From NCBI RefSeq assembly GCF_037026715.1, contig NZ_JBANCG010000001.1, forward strand, positions 310,001-374,000: 64,000 nucleotides of DNA, in the 5' to 3' direction. Below, piece after piece: positions 9,184 to 17,087 of this stretch (the stretch's first letter is position 1; the number at the start of each line of letters is the position of its first letter). Position numbers and translations under genes: made by a program. Origin of the DNA: Breoghania sp037026715. Lineage in GTDB: Bacteria > Pseudomonadota > Alphaproteobacteria > Rhizobiales > Stappiaceae. The notes below the pieces were generated by a model that saw nothing but the letters and a program-made list of their open reading frames with translations, was not told the origin of the DNA and made no database searches.

Positions 9184-9278
9184 TTCATCCAATGGGGGTG
9201 CCCGACAAGGGCTGAGAGGCTTAGCGCCAACCCCTCGAACCTGAACCGGATCATGCCGGCGGAGGGAATTGGAATGAA
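9184..9278 (+). promoter_or_regulatory. TPP riboswitch (THI element)
   Basis: All conserved TPP-aptamer blocks are present in order: GGGGGTGCC (9194-9202), GGCTGAGA (about 9210-9217), CCCTCGAACCTGAACCGGAT (about 9232-9251) and CCGGCGGAGGGA (9256-9267). The closing P1 helix can be drawn as TTCATCCAAT (9184-9193) with ATTGGAATGAA (9268-9278) with one bulged A. That right arm contains the ATG at 9274-9276, and the aptamer's GGAGGG (9261-9266) is a good Shine-Dalgarno seven bases before it. Binding of thiamine pyrophosphate would therefore hide both signals directly. It leads the thiM-like/thiD/TRAP operon. Confidence 0.95.
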
Positions 9279-10245
9279 GAGAACGATCAGCACAGCCCGT
9301 ACAGGGCACCAATCCACATCATTCAAAAGCCCGAAATCCGTTTCGAGCGCAAGCGACGTGGGCGCGTCTGCCCGCCTTGGGCCCAACGACGGCTGGTGCG
9401 AAGAGGATGGCGACGCGGACATGAGCGCCGCCGGTCGCCTCGCCGGCGATCACCTGCCGCTGTCGGCGCGCATTTCCTCGGTGTTGAAGCGGCTTCGGCT
9501 CATCGGGCCGCGCATCCACTGCCTGACCGGCTCGCTGGCGCAGGAGCGCACGGCCGAACTTCTCCTGGCGATGGGGGCCGTTCCCACCATGGGCGGCGCG
9601 CCGGAAGAGGTGCGCGATTTCGCGGCCAGCGCCGATGCACTCCTCGTCGATCTCGGTGCCACGGAGACAATGACGGCAAAGACCGTCGAACGGGCCATCG
9701 AGGGCGCCGATGTCGCCGGCATCCCCTGGGTTCTCGCCCCCGTCGCCATCGACCGCGCGTCCGCGCGCCGCGAACTGGCGGTGCGGCTCCTGAGGCGGCA
9801 ACCGCGCATCCTGCGCGCCAACGTTTCCGAACTCCTGGTCTTGCTGCCGCCGACCGATTCGATTGCGGGCTTCGCGAAGGCGCAACGCATGACGGTCATC
9901 CTGAGCGGCGTCGTGGACACGGTCAGCGACGGGATGCGGCAGTACGCGCTTGCAAACGGTCACGAGATGATGGCCCGCGTGCCTGCCATGGGGCGGGCTG
10001 TGACGGCTGTCGCCACCGCTGCACTCGCCGTCGAGCCGGATCCGCTGGTCGCGGCCGCTGCCGGCGTCTCCATCGTCAATGTTGCCGGCGAGATCGCCGC
10101 AGAGCGCGCCGCCGGACCGGGCGGCTTTGCCGGTGCGCTCGTCGATGCGCTGCACGGGCTTGACGTGGACGATCTTCGCGACCGGCTCGATATCATGCGG
10201 GAGAACGTCGACGCGGCGGATCTCGTCGCGGAAACGGTGGACTGA
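9274..10245 (+). CDS. thiM: Degenerate hydroxyethylthiazole kinase-like protein
   Basis: ThiM-family protein in the ribokinase-like fold, normally phosphorylating hydroxyethylthiazole for thiamine salvage. Recognisable landmarks are IHCLTGSLAQ, LLLAMGAVPTM, RANVSELLVL and VSDGMRQYA. Key family motifs are altered: the DPVG-type motif reads APVA and the GTGC anion-hole/catalytic motif reads AMGR (VPAMGRAVTA), so kinase activity is doubtful. The ATG at 9274 is chosen because GGAGGG lies seven bases upstream within the riboswitch, giving 323 residues. Conserved homology starts near the in-frame ATG at 9421 (274 residues, weaker spacing), which is the main alternative. The 49-residue extension is Ser-rich and unrecognised. 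First gene of the TPP-controlled operon, 22 bases before thiD. Confidence 0.8.
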   Translation: MKRTISTARTGHQSTSFKSPKSVSSASDVGASARLGPNDGWCEEDGDADMSAAGRLAGDHLPLSARISSVLKRLRLIGPRIHCLTGSLAQERTAELLLAMGAVPTMGGAPEEVRDFAASADALLVDLGATETMTAKTVERAIEGADVAGIPWVLAPVAIDRASARRELAVRLLRRQPRILRANVSELLVLLPPTDSIAGFAKAQRMTVILSGVVDTVSDGMRQYALANGHEMMARVPAMGRAVTAVATAALAVEPDPLVAAAAGVSIVNVAGEIAAERAAGPGGFAGALVDALHGLDVDDLRDRLDIMRENVDAADLVAETVD

Positions 10246-10267
10246 AAACAGGGAGCGGGAAAACCCC

Positions 10268-11077
10268 ATGACGGCAATCGCGGTAACGATAGCCGGGTCG
10301 GACTCCGGCGGCGGAGCGGGCACCCAGGCGGATCTGAAGACGTTTTCGGCTCTGGGTGTCTACGGCGCGAGCGTCATCGCCGCGCTGACGGCGCAGAACA
10401 CGCGCCGCGTTTCCGGCATCCACGATGTGCCGCCGGATTTCGTTACCGCGCAGATCGATGCCATCTATTCCGATCTCGACGTCAAGGCCACCAAGATCGG
10501 CATGCTGTCGCGCACCGACACCATCGAGGTCGTGGCTTCGGGGCTTGAGCGCTGGGCGGTGAAGAACGTCGTTCTCGATCCGGTCATGGTGGCGGCCTCG
10601 GGCGATCCGCTGATCGCGGATGATGCGGTCGATTTCCTGGTGAAGCGGCTTTTCCCGATCGTCGACGTGATCACTCCAAACCTGCAGGAGGCGGCGCGGG
10701 TGCTCGGTGCGCCGCTCGCTGAAACGCGGGAGGAAATGCAGGCGCAGGCCGTGGAACTGAAGGCCTTCGGGCCCGCCGCCGTGCTCCTCAAGGGTGGCCA
10801 CGGCACGACCGGCGAGAGCGCCGACCTCCTGCTGGACGACAGCGGCCAGCACTGGTTCGACGCGGCGCGGATCGACACGCAGAACACCCACGGCACGGGC
10901 TGCACGCTTTCCTCCGCAATTGCCGCCGGGCTCGCGCTCGGGCTTTCGCTCGCCGAGGCCGTGCGTCTCGGCAAGGACTACGTCACCGCCGCGATCGCGG
11001 CCGCCGACACGCTCCGCATCGGCCACGGTCACGGACCCGTCCACCATTTCCACGCGCTCTGGGAGAAGGCAAAATGA
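10268..11077 (+). CDS. thiD: Bifunctional hydroxymethylpyrimidine (phosphate) kinase
   Basis: Cytosolic ribokinase-fold enzyme, 269 residues, that phosphorylates HMP to HMP-P and HMP-PP for thiamine synthesis and salvage. The N-terminal IAGSDSGGGAGTQADLKTF is the HMP-binding signature, KIGML and LDPVMVA follow, and the catalytic/anion-hole motif THGTGCTLSSA (about residues 210-220) is intact. The ATG at 10268 has GGAG about 12 bases upstream. It is the second gene of the riboswitch operon; its stop overlaps the next start as ATGA. In contrast to the neighbouring ThiM-like protein, every expected catalytic motif is present. Confidence 0.95.
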   Translation: MTAIAVTIAGSDSGGGAGTQADLKTFSALGVYGASVIAALTAQNTRRVSGIHDVPPDFVTAQIDAIYSDLDVKATKIGMLSRTDTIEVVASGLERWAVKNVVLDPVMVAASGDPLIADDAVDFLVKRLFPIVDVITPNLQEAARVLGAPLAETREEMQAQAVELKAFGPAAVLLKGGHGTTGESADLLLDDSGQHWFDAARIDTQNTHGTGCTLSSAIAAGLALGLSLAEAVRLGKDYVTAAIAAADTLRIGHGHGPVHHFHALWEKAK

Positions 11078-12162
11078 ACACGAAAGGCATCAGCCGCCGC
11101 AGCGCCCTGCGGCTCGGCGGCGCGGGCAGCGTCGCCGCCGTGGCGGGTCTTGCGACGCCGGCCGTGGCGCAATCGGTCATCACCTGGAAAATGGTGACCT
11201 CCTGGCCGAAGGACCTGCCGGGGCCGGGCGTTTCCGCGCGGCGCATCGCGGAGGCCATCACGCGGCTCTCAGCCGGGCGCCTGAAGATCGATCTCTTTGC
11301 CGCGGGCGAACTCGTGCCGGCGCTTGAGGTCTTCGATGCGGTTGCCGGAAGCACCGCGGAAATCGGCCATTCGGCCTCGTTCTTCTGGCAGGGCAAGATG
11401 GCGGCCGCCCCCTTCTTCACCGCCGTTCCGTTCGGCTTCACGCCGCTCGAACACATGTGCTGGATCGAGCGCGGCGGCGGACAGCAGGTGTGGGACGCGC
11501 TTTACGAACCCTTCGGCGTGCGCCCCTTCATGGGCGGCAACACCGGCTTCCAGATGGGCGGCTGGTACAAGCGCGAGATCGCGGGGCTTGAGGACATCAA
11601 GGGTCTGAAAATCCGCATGCCGGGGCTTGGCGGCGAGGTCATGCGCCGACTGGGGGCGACGCCGGTTTCGCTGCCGCCGTCGGAAATCCTCACCGGGCTC
11701 CAGTCCGGCGTCATCGATGCGGCGGAATTCCTCGGGCCCTCGTCCGATCTCGCCATGGGTTTCCATCAGGCGACGAAGCTCTATTACGGCCCCGGCTGGC
11801 ACGAGCCCAACGGCACCGGCGAGGCGCTGGTGAACGCTTCCGCGCTCGCCGCACTGCCGGAGGACCTCCAGGAGATCGTCATTCACGCCATCCGGGCGGA
11901 GAACGCGCTGGGTCTAGCCGAAGGCGAATGGATGAACGCCGTTCAGCTCGGCACGCTGACCGACAGGTTCGACGTGAAGCTGATGCAGTTCCCCGACGAC
12001 GTTCTGGAGGCCGCACGGCGTACGTCGGACGAGGTGCTCGCCGGTTTCGCCGACATGGGCGGCGCGGATGCCGAGGTCTACCGCTCGTTCAAGGCGGCGC
12101 GCGAGACCATGACCCCGTGGAGCCGGGCGAACGAGGTGACGTTCCTCAACGTCCGGGTGTGA
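11074..12162 (+). CDS. TRAP-type solute-binding protein (DctP/TakP-like), Tat-exported
   Basis: Periplasmic substrate-binding protein of 362 residues. The N-terminus has a twin-arginine signal (SRRSALRLGG followed by a hydrophobic Ala/Val-rich stretch and an AVAQ cleavage region). The mature part resembles TakP-type binding proteins for 2-oxoacids: WKMVTSWPKDLPGPG, AGELVPALEVFDAV and the arginine-bearing LKIRMPGLGGEVMRRLG. Where TakP-like proteins have EW, this one has EF (DAAEFLGP), so the ligand may differ. It overlaps thiD by four bases (ATGA), implying translational coupling and TPP control. No TRAP membrane subunits (DctQ/DctM) are encoded nearby, so its permease partner must be elsewhere. 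A thiamine-related solute is inferred from context only. Confidence 0.88.
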   Translation: MNTKGISRRSALRLGGAGSVAAVAGLATPAVAQSVITWKMVTSWPKDLPGPGVSARRIAEAITRLSAGRLKIDLFAAGELVPALEVFDAVAGSTAEIGHSASFFWQGKMAAAPFFTAVPFGFTPLEHMCWIERGGGQQVWDALYEPFGVRPFMGGNTGFQMGGWYKREIAGLEDIKGLKIRMPGLGGEVMRRLGATPVSLPPSEILTGLQSGVIDAAEFLGPSSDLAMGFHQATKLYYGPGWHEPNGTGEALVNASALAALPEDLQEIVIHAIRAENALGLAEGEWMNAVQLGTLTDRFDVKLMQFPDDVLEAARRTSDEVLAGFADMGGADAEVYRSFKAARETMTPWSRANEVTFLNVRV

Positions 12163-12233
12163 GGGCGTCGCGCGCCAGGGCAACTTGAGGAGAGATTTCG
12201 GATCTTTTCCGCCTTGGTCCAATCCCCTCCGTC

Positions 12234-12322
12234 GTCATTGCCCGGCTTTGTCCGGGCAATCTAATGCCGGCTGCGGCATGCGCGGCGCGTGCTGGATCAC
12301 CCGGACGAAGCCGGGTGATGAC
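12234..12322. repeat. REP-like paired palindrome, copy A
   Basis: GTCATTGCCCGGCTTTGTCC begins the element and GGGTGATGAC ends it. The left half folds as TTGCCCGG/CCGGGCAA and the right half as TCACCCGG/CCGGGTGA, while the outer ends GTCAT/ATGAC also pair. A second copy lies at 32686-32769. It sits between the TRAP gene and a convergent hydrolase gene. Confidence 0.8.
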
Positions 12323-12418
12323 GGTGGAAGAGCGAAGGCTGAAGCAGGATCTTGAACCGCTCGGCAGGGGGCGAAGCCCGCGGTGACGCGCAATGTCCAA
12401 AACGGCATCAGCGGCGCC

Positions 12419-13273
12419 TCATGCGCGAGCCTGTTCCGCGACCACCTTCTGGCGCTGTTCGCCGAGGCCCTCGATGCCGAGGCGCATTTCGTCGCCGGGC
12501 TTCAGGAAGACCTGCGGCTTGCGGCCCATGCCGACGCCAGGGGGCGTGCCGGTAACCACCACGTCGCCGGGTTCCAGCACCATCATGGTGGAGAGGAACG
12601 ACAGGCATCGCGCCACGGAGAAGATCATCGTGGCCGTGTTGCCGGTCTGCATGCGGTTTCCGTTGAGATCCAGAAACATGTCCAGCGCCTGCGGGTCGGC
12701 GATCTCGTCAGGCGTCACCAGCCAGGGGCCGAGCGGGCCGAAGGTGGGCGCGCTCTTGCCCTTGATCCACTGGCCCGTGCCCTCGATCTGCCACTTGCGT
12801 TCCGACACGTCGTTGGCAACCGCATAGCCGGCAACATGGGCGAGCGCGTCGGCCTCCGACACCTGCCACATGCGCGCGCCGACGACGGCCGCAAGCTCGA
12901 CCTCCCAATCCGCCTTTTCCGATCCCTTCGGCAGAACCACGTTATCGCTCGGACCGGACAGACAGCTCGGCGCCTTGGAGAAGACGATGGGCTCGGCCGG
13001 GATCGGCATGCCGGCCTCCGCCGCGTGGTCGGCATAGTTGAGGCCGATCGCCAGATAATGGCCGATGCGGGCAAGCGGTGCGCCAAGGCGGGTATCGGCG
13101 GCAACGGTGGGCAGGCTTTGCGGATCGATCGCCCGCAGCCGGTCGAGCGCCCCGAGGCTTATCGTCTCGCCCGCGAAGTCCGCCGTGTGCTGGCTGAGGT
13201 CGCGAATGGTGCCACTGGCGTCGAGCAGGCCCGGCTTTTCCTGGCCGGCGGGTCCGAAGCGGACGAGTTTCAT
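12419..13273 (-). CDS. Fumarylacetoacetate hydrolase-family protein
   Basis: FAH-fold hydrolase/decarboxylase of 284 residues, acting on 2,4-diketo or oxo-dicarboxylic acids with a divalent metal. The C-terminal catalytic domain shows IGLNYADHAAEAG, the metal-ligand glutamates in DWEVELAAVVG, NDVSERKWQ, and the closing VLEPGDVVVTGTPPGVGMG. The sequence is closest in feel to the ureidoglycolate lyase / 2,4-diketo-3-deoxy-L-fuconate hydrolase branch, but the substrate cannot be read from motifs. The ATG at 13273 follows TGAGGA and starts the usual MKLVRFG N-terminus. It is divergent from fadL across a long gap and convergent with the thiamine operon. Confidence 0.9.
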   Translation of the reverse strand: MKLVRFGPAGQEKPGLLDASGTIRDLSQHTADFAGETISLGALDRLRAIDPQSLPTVAADTRLGAPLARIGHYLAIGLNYADHAAEAGMPIPAEPIVFSKAPSCLSGPSDNVVLPKGSEKADWEVELAAVVGARMWQVSEADALAHVAGYAVANDVSERKWQIEGTGQWIKGKSAPTFGPLGPWLVTPDEIADPQALDMFLDLNGNRMQTGNTATMIFSVARCLSFLSTMMVLEPGDVVVTGTPPGVGMGRKPQVFLKPGDEMRLGIEGLGEQRQKVVAEQARA

Positions 13274-13808
13274 GGGCGGTTCCTCAATGATCCCTGTGGT
13301 GCAGATTTGGCGTGGATCATGGCCGGTGGCCCGGCCGGTTTCAAGCACCCGCGGCGCGACGGCCGCCACCGCCATCACACGAATCGTCGGTAAAGCGCGG
13401 CGATGCGAGCCGGAACCCGTCGCGCTCGTGGCGGGCGGGCCGACCATGCCGGCCTGCCACAGATGTGTCGCAATTCGGCAACAATGACGACGAATTCGCA
13501 CTTTCGTGACGGTTGTCATTGAATGCTGTATACGTGCACAAAAATTGTGCAGTCGATACGAGTTCTATCTCCAGACACATATTTCGGCGGTGTTGGGCGG
13601 GTTTGACGCACCGTTTTCGAACCTTGGGCAAACGGTCGTGCAAAAAAGCCGGCTCATTGTTCTTTCGTCCCTTCCGCAGGGTGACCGGATCGATGCCCTT
13701 ATAGCTGTTGTCAGTACTTATTCGGTGTCGTTACCATCCAGACAAATAAGGGTACCTGGACAGCGATAGACGCGCTGTCGAAGCAGTATCGGGGAACGGA
13801 AGACGCTC
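13274..13808. other. 535-base divergent gap upstream of fadL
   Basis: Region between the FAH-family hydrolase and fadL. Its right half is distinctly AT-richer than the surroundings and holds a perfect inverted repeat at 13535-13551. No open frame in it looks protein-coding (no recognisable domain, poor codon use). It probably contains the promoters of both flanking genes. Confidence 0.45.
13535..13551. promoter_or_regulatory. Perfect inverted repeat, candidate operator
   Basis: TGCACAAAAATTGTGCA: two perfect 7-base arms around AAA. It lies 258 bases upstream of the fadL start and 262 bases upstream of the FAH-family start, in an AT-rich promoter-like region. Such short-spaced palindromes are typical of dimeric helix-turn-helix regulators; the regulator is unknown. 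Confidence 0.5.
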
Positions 13809-15044
13809 ATGTTGAAGAAAAACCATCTCTTTCTCACGGTTTCCATGGCGGTGCTCGCCGGCGGGGCGACCCAAGCCCTCGCGGGCGGTTTCGCCCTGCG
13901 CGAGCAGAGCGCCTATTTTCAGGGAATGTCCTTTGCGGGCAACGCGGTCGGGGGGGATTCGATCTCCTCGATGTTCTGGAATCCGGCAACGCTGACGAAC
14001 ACCATCGGCCTCGTTTCGGAATCGCACCACACGCTGATCGTGCCGAACTCGGAAATCACGCCGGATGCGAGCGTGGCGACGGCGGCCTTCGGCCCCAGCG
14101 GCGATCTTGCGAACGACGCCTGGATACCCGCCTCCTATACCGGCTATCAGATCGACGAGAACTGGTATCTCGGCCTGTCGATCAACACGCCCTTCGGTCT
14201 TTCGACGAAATCCGGGCCGAACTGGTCGGGTCAGATCTATGCCCGTACGTCCGAAGTGTTCTCCGTCAACGTTACGCCGACGGTCGCCTACAAGTTCAAC
14301 GACATGCTGTCCGTCGGTCTGGGCATGCAGTTCCAGTATTTCGACGTGCGGCTGACCAGCGCGACCGGCGTGGCTCCCGGCTCGGCGACCGCGGGACTGA
14401 CGGGTGACGACATCGGCTACGGCTTCACCGCCGGCGTCACCTTGACGCCGATGAAGGGCACCGAGATCGGCATCGGCTATCGTTCTGCCGTGTTCCACGA
14501 ACTCGACGGCGTCTTCTCCGCAGCGGGCACCGACCTCGGGATCACGGCCAAGATGGCGACCCCCGACATGGTCACCCTGTCGGCCAAGCAACGCATCACC
14601 GACAGCTTCCGGATCATGGGAACCGTCGAATGGACGAACTGGAGCCGTCTGAAGGAACCGGCCGTCGTCCTCGACAACGGAGTGCAGCTGCGCACGCTGC
14701 CCTTCAACTACGATGACAGCTGGTTCTTTGCGCTCGGCGGCGAGTACGACTGGAACCAGGACCTGACGCTTCGCGCGGGGGTCGCCTACGAGATGTCGCC
14801 GATCGATGAGGATATCCGCTCGCTGCGCCTGCCTGACAGCGACCGCGTCTGGCTCTCCGCCGGCCTCAGCTACAAGCCGATGGAAAACCTGTCGCTGGAT
14901 CTCGGCTACACCTACATCTTCTCCGCCGACGATGTCCGCGTGAACATCGGTCCCTCGCATCAGGACTATGCCGGTCTGACCTATACCGGCGATGTCGATT
15001 CGTCGGTGAACATCGTCTCTGCGGCCGTCCGCTACACCTGGTAG
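13809..15044 (+). CDS. fadL: FadL/TodX-family outer-membrane transport protein
   Basis: Outer-membrane beta-barrel for long-chain fatty acids or other hydrophobic compounds, 411 residues. It has a classic Sec signal peptide (residues 1 to about 25, ending TQALA). The mature start GGFALREQSAYFQGMSFAGN matches the N-terminal plug region of FadL proteins, with SSMFWNPATL following. The barrel ends in VRYTW, an aromatic C-terminal residue typical of BAM-assembled proteins. Single gene with its own terminator just downstream. It may supply fatty acids to ligases such as the one at 1843-3507, which is inference. Confidence 0.92.
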   Translation: MLKKNHLFLTVSMAVLAGGATQALAGGFALREQSAYFQGMSFAGNAVGGDSISSMFWNPATLTNTIGLVSESHHTLIVPNSEITPDASVATAAFGPSGDLANDAWIPASYTGYQIDENWYLGLSINTPFGLSTKSGPNWSGQIYARTSEVFSVNVTPTVAYKFNDMLSVGLGMQFQYFDVRLTSATGVAPGSATAGLTGDDIGYGFTAGVTLTPMKGTEIGIGYRSAVFHELDGVFSAAGTDLGITAKMATPDMVTLSAKQRITDSFRIMGTVEWTNWSRLKEPAVVLDNGVQLRTLPFNYDDSWFFALGGEYDWNQDLTLRAGVAYEMSPIDEDIRSLRLPDSDRVWLSAGLSYKPMENLSLDLGYTYIFSADDVRVNIGPSHQDYAGLTYTGDVDSSVNIVSAAVRYTW

Positions 15045-15111
15045 CGGCGCAACGCGCGCGTCAAGCGCGCCCGAAGCGTAGCGGGGGGCACGCGTCGGAT
15101 CGCAGGAAAAA

Positions 15112-15140
15112 CGCCTGGAGCCCGCGCTCCAGGCGTTTTT
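15112..15140 (+). terminator. Rho-independent terminator of fadL
   Basis: Perfect 10-bp stem CGCCTGGAGC/GCTCCAGGCG with a CCGC loop followed directly by TTTTT, 68 bases past the fadL stop. A preceding AAAAA makes it plausible for the opposite strand as well, serving the convergent dehydrogenase gene. Confidence 0.9.
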
Positions 15141-15231
15141 GTCTGTAAGAGCTTATGGTCAGACGGATGGGCCGCGAGCTGGAAGATCTGCGATCCGCTT
15201 CCACCAAACCATGAAACGTCCCGGGTGCGGC

Positions 15232-16011
15232 TCAGAAGGCGGCCGGGTAGAGCCCGCCGTCGAGCAGGAGGTTCTGGCCTGTCATGTAGCCGGCATGGAC
15301 CGAGCACAGGAAGGCGCAGGTCTGGCCGAACTCCTCTGCCGTTCCGAAGCGCCCCGCCGGGATCTCAGCCGCCTGGGTGGCGCGGGCCTCTTCCATGCTC
15401 ATGCCCGTCGCCGCGACCGTGCGCTCGAACAGGCCCTTCAGGCGGTCCGTGTCCATCTTGCCCGGCAGCAGGTTGTTGATCGTTACGCCGCTGCCCGCGA
15501 CCTGTCGGCAGACGCCCGCCAGAAACGCGGTGAGGCCGGCGCGGGCGCCGCTGGAAAGATCGAGCCCTTCGAGCGGCATGAGAACCGACATGGACGTGAT
15601 GTTGACGATGCGCCCGAAGCCGCGCTCCGCCATGCCGTCGATCACGGCCTGGATCATCTCGATCGGCGTGATCATGTTCTGGACGACGCCACGGGCCATG
15701 GCTTCGCGGTCAAGCTCGCGGAAATCCTTGCGCGGCGGCCCGCCATTGTTGTTGACGAGAATGTCCGGCTCCGGGCAGGCGGCGAGCAGGGCGCGCTGCG
15801 CGCCCGGGTCGGAGACATCTCCGGCAACGGGGATGATCTTGGCACCCGTTGCGCCCGCGATCGCCGCCGCCGTTTCCTTCAGCCGGTCCTGATCGAGACC
15901 GTTGATGACGACCTCGCATCCGGCCTGTGCCAGCGCTTCGGCGCAGCCGCGCCCCAGGCCTCGGTTCGACGCGCAGACGATCGCCTTGCGGCCCGCAATT
16001 CCCAGATCCAT
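15232..16011 (-). CDS. Divergent short-chain dehydrogenase/reductase-family protein
   Basis: 259-residue SDR-fold protein with an NAD(P)-binding region reading CASNRGLGRG (residues 13-22), DVSDPG, and the NNxG motif as VNNNGG (86-91). The catalytic Ser is present (NITS, Ser140), but the expected Tyr-x3-Lys is replaced by Ser153 and Arg157 in the stretch LDLSSGARAGL. This matches a known divergent SDR branch often annotated as 3-oxoacyl-ACP-reductase-like, in which normal reductase chemistry is uncertain. The ATG at 16011 has AGGGGCAGGA upstream. It is divergent from the LpxH-like gene. Confidence 0.85.
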   Translation of the reverse strand: MDLGIAGRKAIVCASNRGLGRGCAEALAQAGCEVVINGLDQDRLKETAAAIAGATGAKIIPVAGDVSDPGAQRALLAACPEPDILVNNNGGPPRKDFRELDREAMARGVVQNMITPIEMIQAVIDGMAERGFGRIVNITSMSVLMPLEGLDLSSGARAGLTAFLAGVCRQVAGSGVTINNLLPGKMDTDRLKGLFERTVAATGMSMEEARATQAAEIPAGRFGTAEEFGQTCAFLCSVHAGYMTGQNLLLDGGLYPAAF

Positions 16012-16286
16012 GCCGTGTCCTGCCCCTCTTGAACGAACGGTTCCGCCGGGCCGCCCGACCGTCCGCAACGGCATGTGCCGGCAGAGGTCGGCGCGTGCGC
16101 AGGCGGCCAATGCTCCATTGCTCGCAAATGCCAATGCGGAAGGCAAGGGGGCGTCGCGGGGCGGCGGCGGGAGGCATCGTGCGATCGCGCCTGTGGCGCG
16201 TCCGTCACGGCAGGAAATGCGCACTGTCACAATAGTGAGACGTGAATCGAGAATAAGAGCGTTACTTTCGCAATGGAGAGCGGAAC

Positions 16287-17087
16287 ATGAACGCCCCAAC
16301 GGAACCGCGCCACTATCGGGCCCTGTTTCTTTCCGACATCCATCTGGGAACGCGCGGCTGCCAGGCGGGCATGCTGCTCGACTTTCTCCGTGTGCACGAT
16401 GCCGAGACGGTCTACCTCGTCGGCGACATCGTCGACGGCTGGCGCCTTCGCAAGAACTGGCACTGGCCGCAAGAGCACAACGATGTGGTGCAGAAGCTGC
16501 TGCGCAAGGCCCGCAAGGGCGCGCGTGTCGTCTACGTGCCCGGAAATCATGACGAATTTCTGCGCGAATATGCCGGCACCCATTTCGGTGGCGTGGAGGT
16601 GATGGACAGCTGCCTGCATGAAACGGCCGGCGGCGACAAGTACCTCGTCATCCACGGAGACCAGTTCGACGTTGTCGTGCGGCACGCCCGCTGGCTCGCC
16701 TATTTCGGCGACTGGGCCTATGTCACCGCGTTGAACGTCAACACCGTCGTCAACGCTGTCCGCCGCAAGCTTGGGTTCCCCTACTGGTCGCTGTCGGCAT
16801 GGGCCAAGCTCAAGGTCAAGAACGCCGTGAACTTCATCGGCCGTTTCGAGGAAACGCTGGCCGACGAGGCGCGCCGGCGCGGGGTTTCAGGCGTCATCTG
16901 CGGTCACATCCACCATGCGGCGGATCAGGAAACCAACGGCATCCACTACATCAACACCGGCGACTGGGTGGAAAGCTGCACGGCGATCGCGGAACGTCAC
17001 GACGGAACCTTCGAGCTGATCCGCTGGGCCGACATGTGCCGCACCGGTGTGCCGCTGCAGCTCGCCCATCATCAGGCGGTTGCATGA
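16287..17087 (+). CDS. UDP-2,3-diacylglucosamine diphosphatase-like metallophosphoesterase
   Basis: 266-residue calcineurin-fold phosphoesterase related to LpxH. The metal-binding motifs are all present: DIHLG (about residues 17-21), GDIVDGW, GNHDE, HGDQFD and GHIHH. LpxH cleaves UDP-2,3-diacylglucosamine in lipid A synthesis, but alphaproteobacteria commonly use LpxI, and this LpxH-like branch is usually coupled to a glycosyltransferase, as here. Its stop overlaps the start of the next gene (ATGA), so the two proteins probably act together in envelope glycolipid metabolism. That function is inferred from context. Alternative: a phosphatase for another nucleotide-lipid. Confidence 0.87.
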   Translation: MNAPTEPRHYRALFLSDIHLGTRGCQAGMLLDFLRVHDAETVYLVGDIVDGWRLRKNWHWPQEHNDVVQKLLRKARKGARVVYVPGNHDEFLREYAGTHFGGVEVMDSCLHETAGGDKYLVIHGDQFDVVVRHARWLAYFGDWAYVTALNVNTVVNAVRRKLGFPYWSLSAWAKLKVKNAVNFIGRFEETLADEARRRGVSGVICGHIHHAADQETNGIHYINTGDWVESCTAIAERHDGTFELIRWADMCRTGVPLQLAHHQAVA

